Shown piece by piece: positions 25,230 to 35,383 of a stretch of DNA of 64,000 bases. Each line of letters opens with the position of its first letter. Position 1 is the first letter of the stretch. The DNA comes from Massilia antarctica (lineage in GTDB: Bacteria > Pseudomonadota > Gammaproteobacteria > Burkholderiales > Burkholderiaceae_D). The DNA lies in the NCBI RefSeq assembly GCF_015689335.1, contig NZ_CP065053.1:1488001-1552000 (forward strand), read 5' to 3'. A program made the translations under genes and the position numbers. The notes below the pieces were generated by a model. It had not been told where the DNA came from, ran no database searches, and saw only the letters and a list, made by a program, of their open reading frames with translations.

Positions 25230-27249
25230 AGATGTCGAGGGGATCGACTTCGAGCGACCATTTGACCCGGCTTTTCATGGCGCGCAGCAGGGCCAGCCAT
25301 TCTTTGAGGAAGGCTTGCAGCGCCGGTCGCGAGGGGCTTTCAACCAGCAGCTGCGCCCGGTCGACGTTGTGCACCCGCGTCATCGTCATCGGTATCGGAT
25401 CGTTGAGGGTGATGCCGTGAAATGCCAGCGCGTCGCGCGCACTCTCCAAAAAGCCGATCGCCGTCGCCAGCTCGGGGGCCTCGGCCCGCAACAGGGCCTG
25501 GTACAGATACGGCGGCAACGCCGCCTGGCGCCGCTCGGCCAGCAAATCGGTGGCGAAGCGGTCGTAGTCGTGGTTCACCACCGCCGAATACAGCGGATGG
25601 CTGGCATAACGCGTCTGGATCAGCACTTCGCTCACGCTGCCGCCTTCCGTGCGCGCCGCCCTGCCCGCCCGCCCGGCCACCTGCATCAGCTGCGCGAACA
25701 GGCGCTCGCTGGCCCGGTAATCCTGCGAAAACAGCGCCGTGTCCGGATTTAATATCCCCACCAGGGTCAGTTTCTTGAAGTCGTGCCCCTTGGCGACCAT
25801 CTGGGTGCCGATCAGGATATCGACCTCGCCCCGGTGCACCGTGTCGAACGCGGCCTGCGCACTGCCCTTCAGGCGCGTGGAGTCGGCGTCGATACGCAAG
25901 ATGCGCGCCTGCGGAAAAACCTGCTGCAAGCCTTCTTCCACGCGCTGGGTGCCGCGCCCGAGCGGCTGCAGGTCGACATTGCCGCAGGTCGGGCAGTGGC
26001 GCGGGATGCGCAGCTCCAGGCTGCAGTGGTGGCAGCGCAGCCGGTGTTCGGGCTTGTGCAGGACCATGAACGAGGTGCAGCGGGTGCAGTTGCTGATCCA
26101 GCCGCACGATTCGCAGCAGATCACGGGCGCGTACCCACGCCGGTTCAAAAACAGCAAGGATTGTTCGCCGCGCTCGAGACGCTGGCGCAGCGCCGCCATC
26201 AGATGCGAGGTGATGCCGTCGACCGGTTTGTCGCGCTCCATGTCGAGCAGCTTCACCCTCGGCAGCACCGCATCCTTGACAGCGCGCTCGCGCAGTTCGA
26301 GCTTGCGATAGCGCCCGGAGCCGGCGTGGTGCCAGCTCTCCAGCGAGGGCGTGGCCGATCCGAGCACGATCGGAATGCCCAGCTGGCGCGCGCGCCACAC
26401 CGCCAGGTCGCGCGCCGAGTAGCGCAGCCCTTCCTGCTGTTTGTACGAGGGGTCGTGCTCTTCGTCGATGACGATCAGTTTCAGGTGCGGCAGCGAGGCC
26501 AGGATCGCCAGGCGCGTGCCGAGGATGATGCGGGCCTGGCCCTGATGCGCGGCCAGCCAGTGCAGCATGCGCTCGCCCTCGGACAGGCTGCTGTGCAAGG
26601 TGGCCAGCATCACGCCGGGAAAGCGCGCGCGGATGTTCCCTTCCAGCTGGGGGGTGAGGTTGATCTCGGGGACCAGGATCAGGATCTGGCCGCCCTCTTC
26701 GCGCGCCAGTACCTCGGCGCAGGCTTGCAGATAGACTTCGGTCTTGCCGCTGCCGGTCACGCCGTACAGCAGGATGGGGGTGAAGCCCTGGGCGCCGCCG
26801 ATCGTGTCGGCCGCTTCCTGCTGCGCGCCGTTCAGTACCGGCATGTCGAGCGGGGTGTGGTCGTGCGCCGGCGCGCTCTTGGCCAGTTTTTTGAGCGCGC
26901 GGTCCAGCGCCACGGTGGTCAGCACGCGCAGGTTCTTGGGCAGCCCGGGCAAGGCCACTTCACCCAGCGGACGCTGATAGTAGTCGGCCGCGAACGCCGC
27001 CAGCGCGATCCATTGCGGCGACAGGGGCGAGAGCTGGCTGCGCACGGCCAGCGCGTCTTTGAGCTTGTCGGCCGGGACGTCGGTGTCGTGTTTGACTGCG
27101 ACGATGAGCCCGACTACCTCGCGGCGCCCGAAGCTGACCAGCGCCAGCTGGCCCACCCGCGGCTCCTCGCCGGCGGCGCACGACCAGCGGTAATCGAAGC
27201 AGCTGGTGAGCGGCGTGTCGAGCGCGATGTTGAGGATGCAGTACGCCAT
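25228..27249 (-). CDS. priA: primosomal protein N' (replication restart helicase PriA)
   Basis: 673 residues. SF2 helicase motifs: Walker A GVTGSGKTEVY, DEEH box (VIDEEHDPSYK), and later RGYAPVICC and AGRAGR motifs. Eight zinc-binding cysteines in the CCESCGW, CTRCT, CHHC and CPTCGN set mark the two PriA zinc sites. PriA recognises stalled forks and reloads the replisome. ATG 27249 (MAYCILNIALDTPL) fits the N-terminal DNA-binding domain; the longer frame upstream would run through DnaA-box-containing DNA. The stop lies in a tandem repeat. The gene is next to a cluster of DnaA boxes upstream. Confidence 0.95.
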   Translation of the reverse strand: MAYCILNIALDTPLTSCFDYRWSCAAGEEPRVGQLALVSFGRREVVGLIVAVKHDTDVPADKLKDALAVRSQLSPLSPQWIALAAFAADYYQRPLGEVALPGLPKNLRVLTTVALDRALKKLAKSAPAHDHTPLDMPVLNGAQQEAADTIGGAQGFTPILLYGVTGSGKTEVYLQACAEVLAREEGGQILILVPEINLTPQLEGNIRARFPGVMLATLHSSLSEGERMLHWLAAHQGQARIILGTRLAILASLPHLKLIVIDEEHDPSYKQQEGLRYSARDLAVWRARQLGIPIVLGSATPSLESWHHAGSGRYRKLELRERAVKDAVLPRVKLLDMERDKPVDGITSHLMAALRQRLERGEQSLLFLNRRGYAPVICCESCGWISNCTRCTSFMVLHKPEHRLRCHHCSLELRIPRHCPTCGNVDLQPLGRGTQRVEEGLQQVFPQARILRIDADSTRLKGSAQAAFDTVHRGEVDILIGTQMVAKGHDFKKLTLVGILNPDTALFSQDYRASERLFAQLMQVAGRAGRAARTEGGSVSEVLIQTRYASHPLYSAVVNHDYDRFATDLLAERRQAALPPYLYQALLRAEAPELATAIGFLESARDALAFHGITLNDPIPMTMTRVHNVDRAQLLVESPSRPALQAFLKEWLALLRAMKSRVKWSLEVDPLDI

Positions 27250-27334
27250 CAGGGTCGGTGTCGGTCGGGGTCGGCGGGTGTCAAAAAGAGGATTGTCAGG
27301 GATGTCCAGGACATCGTTTAAAGCAGCTTCAGCT

Positions 27335-27923
27335 TGTGGACAACTTTGTGGACAAACAATTTGTGCGAGGCCAAAAGCTTTGTGCTTGCACAATAGATGA
27401 GCCTAACAACTGAAAATCAAAGAAATTTAATCCTTTTAAATCAATCACTTGGAAAATCCGCCTTGGGAGGCGGGGAAAACCATGTTTTACCGGCGTTCTG
27501 TGCATAAGTGAGTCGGCGAGGGGGCAAAATGTAGTCATCTCGCCAGCCTGGCGCTGTGTATAAGCACAGCCCACCGTCGGCTTGCGCTGGTGTCCGCACA
27601 GGCTCCCGGAAACCACAATTTTGCCGTGCCGACACAGTCCTGAGCCATCATGCAGCGCAGCAAACACTTCATGTAAAACCTTCACATCTCCGCTAAGTCG
27701 CGGTAAACGCGGGACTTTTCGTTTTTATCCACACTGCCTGTTGATAACTTTGTGGACAATGCTGGAAAAACCCGATTTTCCCTCTGTGTCTTGTCCACAT
27801 TCGCGCTGTGCGGCTCGACAGGGAAATTTTATAATTCGTTAAAAATCAACCACTTACAAGTATCGAAAACTTTTCTGCGCCGCCTGTTTTTTAATCAGGG
27901 GTGTTTTGTAAAATTGTGAATAA
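27335..27923. promoter_or_regulatory. cluster of eight DnaA boxes, candidate oriC
   Basis: The 752-bp priA-hemE gap has no plausible gene but contains four sites fitting TTATNCACA (minus strand 27499-27507, 27555-27563 and 27915-27923; plus strand 27725-27733) and four copies of the near-consensus TTGTCCACA (minus 27335-27343, 27347-27355, 27751-27759; plus 27791-27799). AT-rich stretches flank them at about 27400-27450 and 27825-27925, the second a possible unwinding element. A cluster this dense is the hallmark of a bacterial replication origin; a DnaA-titration or reactivation site is the alternative. hemE adjacency to oriC is established in Caulobacter. Confidence 0.65.
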
Positions 27924-28001
27924 GTGGGATATTGTCGTTTAGAAAACAGGTTCCGCAGGGTAGCGAAACCACCTTGTCAGGGTGGCATCGCTGTAGCCAG
28001 A

Positions 28002-29087
28002 CTACAGGCCGCCGCGTTGCTGACGGCTGAAGCTGTGGACAGCCTCGACCATGGCGCTGACCGACTCGGGCGGGGTGAACTGCGAGATGCCGTGACCGAG
28101 GTTGAACACGTGACCTGAGCCGTCGGATGGCTTGCCGTAGCTGCTCAGGGTACGCTCGACTTCGGCGCGGATCTGTTCCGGGCTGGCGAACAGGATCGCC
28201 GGGTCGAGGTTGCCCTGCAGCGCCACCTTGTGGCCGACCAGGGCGCGCGCGCGGCCCAGGTTGACGGTCCAGTCCAGCCCGACCGCGTCGGCGCCGATGT
28301 CGGCGATCTGGTCCAGCCACAGGCCGCCGCCCTTGGTGAAGACCACCGCCGGGATGCGCACGCCATCTTTTTCGCGCTTGAGCTGGCTCATCACCTGCTG
28401 CATATACTGCAGCGAGAAGGTCTGGTAGGCGCCGTCGGCCAGCGCACCGCCCCAGGAGTCGAAGATCATCACGGCCTGGGCGCCGGCGTCGATCTGGGCA
28501 TTCAGGTAGGCCGCCACCGCGCTGGCATTGGTCGACAGGATGTGGTGCATCAGGTCGGGACGGTTGTACAGCATCTTTTTGATGGTGTGGAATTCCTTGG
28601 AGCCGCCGCCTTCGACCATGTAGCAGGCCAAGGTCCAGGGGCTGCCGGAGAAACCGATCAGCGGCACCCGGCCATTGAGGGCGCCGCGGATCTGGGTGAC
28701 CGCCTTGAAGACGTAGTCGAGCGAATCGAGATCGGGCGCGCGCAGGGCCGAGACGTCCGCCTCGGTGCGCAGGGGACGCTCGAACTTGGGGCCTTCGCCA
28801 TCGACGAAGTACAGCCCCAGGCCCATCGCGTCGGGCACGGTGAGGATGTCCGAGAACAGGATCGAGGCGTCCAGCGGGTAGCGGTCGATCGGTTGCAGGG
28901 TCACTTCGGTGGCGTAATCGGGATTCTTGGCCAGACCCAGGAAGGAGCCGGCCCGCTCGCGCGTGGCGCGGTATTCCGGCAGGTAGCGCCCCGCCTGACG
29001 CATCAGCCAAACGGGGGTGTAATCGGTCGGTTGGCGCAGCAGCGCGCGCAGGAATGTGTCGTTCTGGAGCGGGGCGAATTGGGGCAT
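28002..29087 (-). CDS. hemE: uroporphyrinogen decarboxylase
   Basis: 361 residues, full length for the family. The signature [14 protein letters not shown] near residues 28-41 contains the catalytic arginines, and the second signature [16 protein letters not shown] is present. HemE removes four carboxyl groups from uroporphyrinogen III to give coproporphyrinogen III in cytoplasmic heme synthesis. It is transcribed toward the DnaA-box region and is divergent from the S9 peptidase gene with 132 bp between starts. A GATAAT hexamer on the minus strand at 29120-29125 could be its -10 box. Confidence 0.96.
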   Translation of the reverse strand: MPQFAPLQNDTFLRALLRQPTDYTPVWLMRQAGRYLPEYRATRERAGSFLGLAKNPDYATEVTLQPIDRYPLDASILFSDILTVPDAMGLGLYFVDGEGPKFERPLRTEADVSALRAPDLDSLDYVFKAVTQIRGALNGRVPLIGFSGSPWTLACYMVEGGGSKEFHTIKKMLYNRPDLMHHILSTNASAVAAYLNAQIDAGAQAVMIFDSWGGALADGAYQTFSLQYMQQVMSQLKREKDGVRIPAVVFTKGGGLWLDQIADIGADAVGLDWTVNLGRARALVGHKVALQGNLDPAILFASPEQIRAEVERTLSSYGKPSDGSGHVFNLGHGISQFTPPESVSAMVEAVHSFSRQQRGGL

Positions 29088-29219
29088 GGGAGAGAGTCGA
29101 AAGCTTGGAGAAAGGCGCTATTATCGCATTCCCGCGCCGCACGCCGCGCGCCGCCATTTGCACCGGGCCGGGGGATTAACTATCATGCCATACCGCCGCC
29201 AACCCGAGTGACCATTCCC

Positions 29220-31169
29220 ATGACAGCTTCGACCAGCCCACAGAGCGCCGCTTTCGGCCTCTGGCCTTCCCCCATCAGTGCCGCCACCGTGGCCGCAGGC
29301 GCCACCCCGCTGTCGCAGCCGCAGGCCGATGGCCTTGATGCTTACTGGCTGGCCGGACGCGCCAGCGAAGGCGGACGCACCACCCTGCTGCGCCAGCGCG
29401 GCGCCGAACTGCTTGAGATGACCCCGGCCCCGCTCAATGTGCGCAGCCGCGTGCACGAATACGGCGGCGGCGCCTACCTGGTGGTGGCGGGCACCGTGTA
29501 TTTCTCGAATTTTGCCGACAATTGTATTTACGTCATCGCGCCCGGCGAGGCGCCGCGCCCGATGACCCTTCCGGGCAGCGCGCGCTACGCCGACTTCGCG
29601 CACGATGCGGCGCGCAATCGCCTGATCGTGGTGCGCGAGGACCACGCGCAGGCCGGCGCCCAGCCGGTCAACACCCTGTGCGCCATCGACGCGGACGGCA
29701 GCGAAACCATCCTGGCGCGCGGCAGCGATTTTTACGCGGCCCCGCGCCTGTCGCCGGACGGCGCCTCGCTGGCCTGGCTGAGCTGGGACCATCCGCGCAT
29801 GCCGTGGCAAGGCACCGAACTGTGGCTGGCGCCGGTGCAAGCGGACGGTCAGCTTGGGTCGGCCACCCTGGTCGCCGGCGGCCCCGATGAAGCGGTGTGC
29901 CAGCCCGAATGGTCGCCGGCCGGCGTGCTGCATTGTGTGTCGGACCGCAGCGGATGGTGGAATCTGTACCGGCTGGCCGACGCCGAGGTGCAGCCCCTGT
30001 GCGAGCGCGCCGCCGAATTCGGCTCGCCGCACTGGACCTTCGCGGTATCGATGTACGGCTTTCGCAGCGACGGCGACATCATCTGCACCTACATCGAAAA
30101 TGGCGTGAGCCGGCTGGCCCAACTATCCCCCGACGACGGCAAGCTGGTCCCGATCGTCAATCCGTACGAGGAAATCCGCGAGCTGCGCGTGGGCGGCGGC
30201 GCGGCGCTGATCCTGGGCGGCTCGCCCACCATCCCACTGGAGCTGGCGCGCTTCGACCTGGCCAGCGCCCGTCCTGACGTACTGGCGCGCTCGATCACCG
30301 ACCTGCCGGCCGACGGCTACCTGTCGGTCCCCGAGAGCATCACCTACGCCAGCGGCGGCAACGGCCAGCGCAGCGCGCACGCGTTCTACTACCCTCCCTG
30401 CAATGCCGATGTCACGCCGGACGGCGCCGGCAAACCGCCGCTGATGGTCATCAGCCACGGCGGCCCGACCGGCATGGCCACCAACACCCTCAAGCTGGCC
30501 ACCCAATTCTGGACCAGCCGCGGCTTCGCGGTGCTGGACGTGAACTACGGCGGCAGCAGCGGCTTCGGACGCGCCTACCGCGACGCGCTCAAGGGCCAGT
30601 GGGGCGTGGTCGACGTCGAAGATTGCGTGGCCGGCGCGCGCTACCTGGCCACGCGCGGCGTGGTCGACCCGGAACGGCTGGTGATCCGCGGCGGCAGCGC
30701 CGGCGGCCTGACCACCCTGTGCGCCCTCACCTTCCACGATGTGTTCAAGGCCGGCGCCAGCTACTACGGCGTGTCGGACCTGAAAGGCCTGGACGACGAC
30801 TCGCACAAGTTCGAATCGCACTACAACGAGTACCTGATCGCACCGAAGCCGGAGTCGGTCGCCTTGTACCTGCTGCGTTCCCCGATCAACCACGCCGACA
30901 AGCTGACCCGCCCGATGATCTTTTTCCAGGGCCTGGACGACAAGGTCGTGCCGCCGCAGCAGTCGGAAGTGATGGTCAGCGCCCTGCGCGCGGCCGGCGT
31001 GCCGGTGGCCTACATGACCCTGGAGGGCGAAGGACATGGCTTCCGCAAGGCCGACAGCATCGTGCGCACCCTGGAAGCGGAGCTGTATTTTTACCTGCGC
31101 ATTTTCGGCTTGACCACGCCAGGCCAGCCGGCCGTGGTGGAGATCGATAATCTGCCCGGAGCTGCATGA
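29220..31169 (+). CDS. S9 family prolyl-oligopeptidase-like serine peptidase
   Basis: 649 residues. The first about 370 form a WD/beta-propeller-like region; the C-terminal alpha/beta hydrolase carries the catalytic triad: Ser493 in GGSAGG, Asp573 or Asp574 in GLDDKVVPP and His606 in EGHGFRK. No signal peptide is seen, so the enzyme is likely cytoplasmic and degrades short peptides. It closely resembles the acylaminoacyl-peptidase / dipeptidyl-peptidase branch. Its stop overlaps the next start as ATGA, which implies translational coupling with the large SNF2 ATPase. Start ATG 29220 is the first Met followed by family-like sequence. Confidence 0.9.
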   Translation: MTASTSPQSAAFGLWPSPISAATVAAGATPLSQPQADGLDAYWLAGRASEGGRTTLLRQRGAELLEMTPAPLNVRSRVHEYGGGAYLVVAGTVYFSNFADNCIYVIAPGEAPRPMTLPGSARYADFAHDAARNRLIVVREDHAQAGAQPVNTLCAIDADGSETILARGSDFYAAPRLSPDGASLAWLSWDHPRMPWQGTELWLAPVQADGQLGSATLVAGGPDEAVCQPEWSPAGVLHCVSDRSGWWNLYRLADAEVQPLCERAAEFGSPHWTFAVSMYGFRSDGDIICTYIENGVSRLAQLSPDDGKLVPIVNPYEEIRELRVGGGAALILGGSPTIPLELARFDLASARPDVLARSITDLPADGYLSVPESITYASGGNGQRSAHAFYYPPCNADVTPDGAGKPPLMVISHGGPTGMATNTLKLATQFWTSRGFAVLDVNYGGSSGFGRAYRDALKGQWGVVDVEDCVAGARYLATRGVVDPERLVIRGGSAGGLTTLCALTFHDVFKAGASYYGVSDLKGLDDDSHKFESHYNEYLIAPKPESVALYLLRSPINHADKLTRPMIFFQGLDDKVVPPQQSEVMVSALRAAGVPVAYMTLEGEGHGFRKADSIVRTLEAELYFYLRIFGLTTPGQPAVVEIDNLPGAA

Positions 31170-34100
31170 GCGGGCCAGACATGGCGCTAACGCGGGAACA
31201 GTTCGGCCGATTGGACAGGGTCGAGCAAAATATCGCCGCCATGCTGGCGATGGCAGGCGAACCGATGGGCCGCATCCGCCTCCAGGAGCACCTCGCCAGC
31301 GCCGGCATCAAGGTCGGCAACGAGCGCATGGTCGAAGCGATGGAATCCTTGCGCGCCCTCGGCGTGGCGGGCGAGTTGCAGCACCGCGGCTGGATCGTCA
31401 CGCCCGAAGTCACCTGGCCGGCGCTGAGCGCGGCACTGAACGCCGGGACCTTCGGCCCGCTGGCCGCCGCCTACGACAACCTGACCCCGCTGCGCCGCAA
31501 CTGGGAAGGCTTTGCCATCCTGCGCAGCTACCGCCAGGGCGTGGCGCTGCTGCGCATTGCCCTGGCCAGCGGCCAGGGGCCGGAACTGGTGGCGCCGCTG
31601 CTGGCGGCCTGCATGAACTGCCACGAGGCGGGCTACCTGCACCCGCTGGTCGATATCTGCGCGCGCCCGTTCGAGCCGGAACTGTTCGCGCGCATCCACC
31701 CGCAACTGCGCGACGAGGTGCTCACGGTGCTGATGGAGAACGCCCAGCGCGAACCGGCCAGCGCGCCGCAGTTGCGCGTGTTCGCCGAACGCCACCTGGC
31801 GCAGGGCGCGTCGTCGATGGCGCTGCGTACCGTCATGGCCGAACACCTGATCCTGTGCGGCCGCCTGGACGATGCCTCGGACCTGTTGCACGACATGGAC
31901 GATTCGATGGCGCTGTTCTACCGCAGCGTGATCCTGATGCTGCGCGAGCACCACGCCGAGGCGCTGGCCGGCTTCGACCAGGCGCTCAAGGCGCTCCGGC
32001 GCGAAACCGGCAAGCGCAAGATGACCTTTCCCGGCATCGGCGGCCACCTGTACGTGCTGGCGCTGCTGCGCAGTCCCGACCCCAAGCACGCCAAGGCGGC
32101 CGAGACCTATCTCGATATCGTCACGCGTGCCGCGCAAAGCCACGACACGGCGGTCTGCCAGCAACTGAACATGCTGCGCCAGATCCGCGGCGGCACGGTC
32201 GACGCGCAAGTGCTGCCCACGCGCAGCTGGGAAAGCGCGCTGCAGCCCTTCATGTTCCGCGCCCTGCTGCATTACTGGCTGGCGTTGCCGCAGCTGGACG
32301 ACAAGCGCGCGCAGCTCGAACAGATGATGACGCAGGCGACCGAGGCCGGCTTCGACCTGATTGCGGCGCAGCTGGGCGCCCTGCTGGGGCGCATCGGCGC
32401 CGTCTCGCGCGAGCAGGAAGCGATCGCCCTGCGCCAGCGCCTGCGCTTTGCCGACATGAGCGGCTGGTTCGAGCGCGAGGAACCGTGGGAGCGCCAGCTC
32501 AATGCGCTGATCAACCTGCAGCCGGCGGTCAATGTGGAAGTGGTCAAGGAAGCGCGCCTGGTGTGGGGCCTGCGCTTCGATCCGCTGTATGGTATCGCCG
32601 ACATCGAAGCGCGCGAACAGAAGCGCGACGCCCAGGGTGGCTGGAGCCGCGGCCGCGCCATGGGCCTGAAACGCCTGTCGGAAGACGCGGCCAGCTTCGA
32701 CTTCCTCACCTCGCAGGACCTGCATGTGGTGGCGACCCTGAACGCCTATAAATACTACAGCGGCGGCGGGGTGCGCTACGAATTGGACATGGACAAGGCG
32801 GTGGCCGCGCTGATCGGCCACCCGCTGCTGTTCTGGATCGATGCGCCCGGCACGCGCGTGGAACTGCTGCCGGGCGAGCCGGAACTGATGATCAAGGCGC
32901 GCGCCGGGAATGTGACCATCACCTTGCAGCCGCCAATCCTGGACAACACCGACGACGTGTGCGTGACGCGCGAAACGCCGACCCGCCTGCGCGTGGTGCG
33001 CATCAGCGACGAGCACCGCCGCATCGGCGCCATCGTCGGCAATGGGCTGGTGGTGCCGCTGCATGCGGAAAAACAGGTGCTCAAGGCGATCGGCGCGATT
33101 TCGTCGATCGTCACGGTGCAGTCGGATATCGGCGGCAGCGCGGCCGACATCGCGCAGGTGGAGGCCGACAGCCGCCTGCACCTGCACCTGCTGCCCTACC
33201 AGCATGGCCTGAAGATGCAGGTGCTGGTGCGCCCGCTGCCGGACGCCGGCGCCTACTACCCGCCCGGCTCCGGCGCCGAGAGCGTGATCGCCGACGTGAA
33301 TGGCGCGCGCGTGGAGGCGCGCCGCAACCTGAACGCCGAGCGCGAGGCCGAACGCCAGCTGGTCGGCGCCCTGCACGTGCTGGAGCAATCCGAATCGGAT
33401 CACGGCGAATGGCTGCTGGCGAATCCCATCGAGTGCCTGGAGCTGCTGGCCGAACTTCAGGAACTCGACCCGGCCAGGGTGCTGCTGGCCTGGCCCGAGG
33501 GCGAGCCGTTCCGTCTCGCGAAAAAGGCCGATTCGGCCTCGGTGCGCCTCTCGATCAAGCGCGACAAGGACTGGTTCGCGGCCAGCGGCGAGGTGCAGGT
33601 GGACGAGAACCGCATCATGGACTTGCGTACCCTGCTCGATATGCTCAGGGAGAATGGCAGCCGCTTCGTGGCCCTGGGCGACAACCAGTTCATGGCCTTG
33701 ACGTCCGAACTGCACCGGCGCCTGATGGAGCTGTCGGCCTTCGGCACGCCGAGCGCGGACGGGGTCAAGGTGCATGCGCTGGCCAGCTTCGCGCTGGAAG
33801 AACTGGCGCAGGACGCCGGCCAGGTCGATACCGACAAGGGTTGGCGCGACCATCTGGCGCACATGGAACGGAGCGCGGCCTTCGTGCCGCAGTTGCCGAG
33901 CACCCTGCAGGCCGAGCTGCGCGACTACCAGCTCGAAGGCTTCGAGTGGCTGGCGCGCCTGGCCCACTGGGGCGTGGGCGCCTGCCTGGCCGACGACATG
34001 GGCCTCGGTAAAACCCTGCAGGCGCTGGCGCTGCTGCTCTCGCGCGCGCCGCAAGGCCCGGCGCTGGTGATCGCGCCGACCTCGGTGTGCATGAACTGGA

Positions 34101-35305
34101 TCAGCGAGGCGGCGCGCTTTGCGCCGACCTTGAACATCAAGCTGTTCGGCGCGGGCGACCGTGCCGCCATGCTGGCCGAGGCCGGGCCGTTCGACCTGGT
34201 GATCGCCAGTTACGGCCTGCTGCAGCTGGAAGCGCCGGCGTTTGCCAAGGTGCGCTGGAACAGCATCGTGCTCGATGAAGCGCAGGCCATCAAGAACACC
34301 GCCACCAAGCGCTCGCAGGCCGTGATGGCGCTGCAAGGCGAGTTCCGCATGGTGGCCACCGGCACGCCGCTGGAAAACCATTTGGGCGAGCTGTGGAACC
34401 TGTTCCGCTTCATCAATCCGGGCCTGCTCGGCACTAGCGACCAGTTCAACCTGCGCTTTGCCGGGCCGATCGAACGGGCCCAGGACAAGCGCGCCGAAGC
34501 CGGGGCGCGCCTGCGCCTGCGGCGTTTGATCCAGCCCTTCATCCTGCGCCGCACCAAGGCGCAGGTCTTGTCGGAACTGCCGCCGCGTACCGAAATCGTG
34601 CTGCCGGTCGACCTGACCGAGGAAGAAACGGCGCTGTACGAATCGCTGCGGCGCGACGCCATCGCCAAGCTGGCCGCGCTCGAAGCGCCCGAGAGCCAGA
34701 AGTCGATCCAGATCCTGGCCGAGATGATGAAGCTGCGCCGCGCCTGCTGCAATCCGGCGCTGGTGGCGCCCGAACTGGGCCTGCAAAGCAGTAAGCTGAC
34801 GGTGTTCGCGCGCCTGCTCGACGAGCTGCTCGACAACCGTCACAAGGTGCTGGTGTTCAGCCAGTTCGTCGACCACCTGACCCTGATCCGCAAACACCTC
34901 GACGAGCGCGCCATCAAATACCAGTATCTGGATGGCTCGACCCCGATGCAGGAGCGCAAAAAGCGGGTCGACGCCTTCCAGGCCGGCGAGGGCGATGTGT
35001 TCCTCATTTCACTCAAGGCGGGCGGGGTCGGCATCAACCTGACGGCGGCCGATTATGTGATCCACATGGACCCGTGGTGGAACCCGGCGGTGGAAGACCA
35101 GGCCTCGGACCGCGCGCACCGCATGGGGCAGCAGCGCCCGGTGACCATTTACCGGCTGGTGGCGCGCCACACCATCGAGGAAGGCATCGTCGACCTGCAC
35201 AAGCACAAGCGCGGCCTGGCCGACAGCCTGCTCGAAGGCAGCGACGTGTCGGCCCGCATGACGCCGGGGGACATGCTGCGCATGCTGCAGGAGGGACTGC
35301 GCTGA
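31166..35305 (+). CDS. SNF2-family DEAD/DEAH-box ATPase, large
   Basis: 1379 residues. The C-terminal third is a complete SNF2 motor: Walker A DDMGLGKT at residues 943-950, DEAQ box at 1037-1040, motif III ATGTPLENHLGELW, a helicase C domain with VFSQFVDHLTLIR and SLKAGGVGINLT, and the ending QASDRAHRMGQQRPV. The N-terminal about 900 residues are not a family I recognise; residues 200-350 look helical and repeat-like. Such proteins are typical bacterial homologues of SWI/SNF translocases (HepA/RapA-related), acting on DNA or transcription complexes. Its start overlaps the S9 peptidase stop by 4 bases. No nuclease or methylase neighbours suggest defence. Confidence 0.88.
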   Translation: MSGPDMALTREQFGRLDRVEQNIAAMLAMAGEPMGRIRLQEHLASAGIKVGNERMVEAMESLRALGVAGELQHRGWIVTPEVTWPALSAALNAGTFGPLAAAYDNLTPLRRNWEGFAILRSYRQGVALLRIALASGQGPELVAPLLAACMNCHEAGYLHPLVDICARPFEPELFARIHPQLRDEVLTVLMENAQREPASAPQLRVFAERHLAQGASSMALRTVMAEHLILCGRLDDASDLLHDMDDSMALFYRSVILMLREHHAEALAGFDQALKALRRETGKRKMTFPGIGGHLYVLALLRSPDPKHAKAAETYLDIVTRAAQSHDTAVCQQLNMLRQIRGGTVDAQVLPTRSWESALQPFMFRALLHYWLALPQLDDKRAQLEQMMTQATEAGFDLIAAQLGALLGRIGAVSREQEAIALRQRLRFADMSGWFEREEPWERQLNALINLQPAVNVEVVKEARLVWGLRFDPLYGIADIEAREQKRDAQGGWSRGRAMGLKRLSEDAASFDFLTSQDLHVVATLNAYKYYSGGGVRYELDMDKAVAALIGHPLLFWIDAPGTRVELLPGEPELMIKARAGNVTITLQPPILDNTDDVCVTRETPTRLRVVRISDEHRRIGAIVGNGLVVPLHAEKQVLKAIGAISSIVTVQSDIGGSAADIAQVEADSRLHLHLLPYQHGLKMQVLVRPLPDAGAYYPPGSGAESVIADVNGARVEARRNLNAEREAERQLVGALHVLEQSESDHGEWLLANPIECLELLAELQELDPARVLLAWPEGEPFRLAKKADSASVRLSIKRDKDWFAASGEVQVDENRIMDLRTLLDMLRENGSRFVALGDNQFMALTSELHRRLMELSAFGTPSADGVKVHALASFALEELAQDAGQVDTDKGWRDHLAHMERSAAFVPQLPSTLQAELRDYQLEGFEWLARLAHWGVGACLADDMGLGKTLQALALLLSRAPQGPALVIAPTSVCMNWISEAARFAPTLNIKLFGAGDRAAMLAEAGPFDLVIASYGLLQLEAPAFAKVRWNSIVLDEAQAIKNTATKRSQAVMALQGEFRMVATGTPLENHLGELWNLFRFINPGLLGTSDQFNLRFAGPIERAQDKRAEAGARLRLRRLIQPFILRRTKAQVLSELPPRTEIVLPVDLTEEETALYESLRRDAIAKLAALEAPESQKSIQILAEMMKLRRACCNPALVAPELGLQSSKLTVFARLLDELLDNRHKVLVFSQFVDHLTLIRKHLDERAIKYQYLDGSTPMQERKKRVDAFQAGEGDVFLISLKAGGVGINLTAADYVIHMDPWWNPAVEDQASDRAHRMGQQRPVTIYRLVARHTIEEGIVDLHKHKRGLADSLLEGSDVSARMTPGDMLRMLQEGLR

Positions 35306-35383
35306 GGCGATGAAGCTTGTAGTAGCGTCTAGCGCCATTCCATGACATCATGCGTTTTTATTAACCAATATTGAATTGAAGCC

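Noticed and set aside
31187..34897. A 1236-codon minus-strand frame inside the SNF2 gene
   Set aside because: It is antisense to a gene with a full set of helicase motifs, and its product has no recognisable family and a low-complexity composition.
31166..35305. SNF2 ATPase as part of a defence island
   Set aside because: There is no nuclease, methylase, phage-related or other defence gene next to it, so the idea has no support from context.
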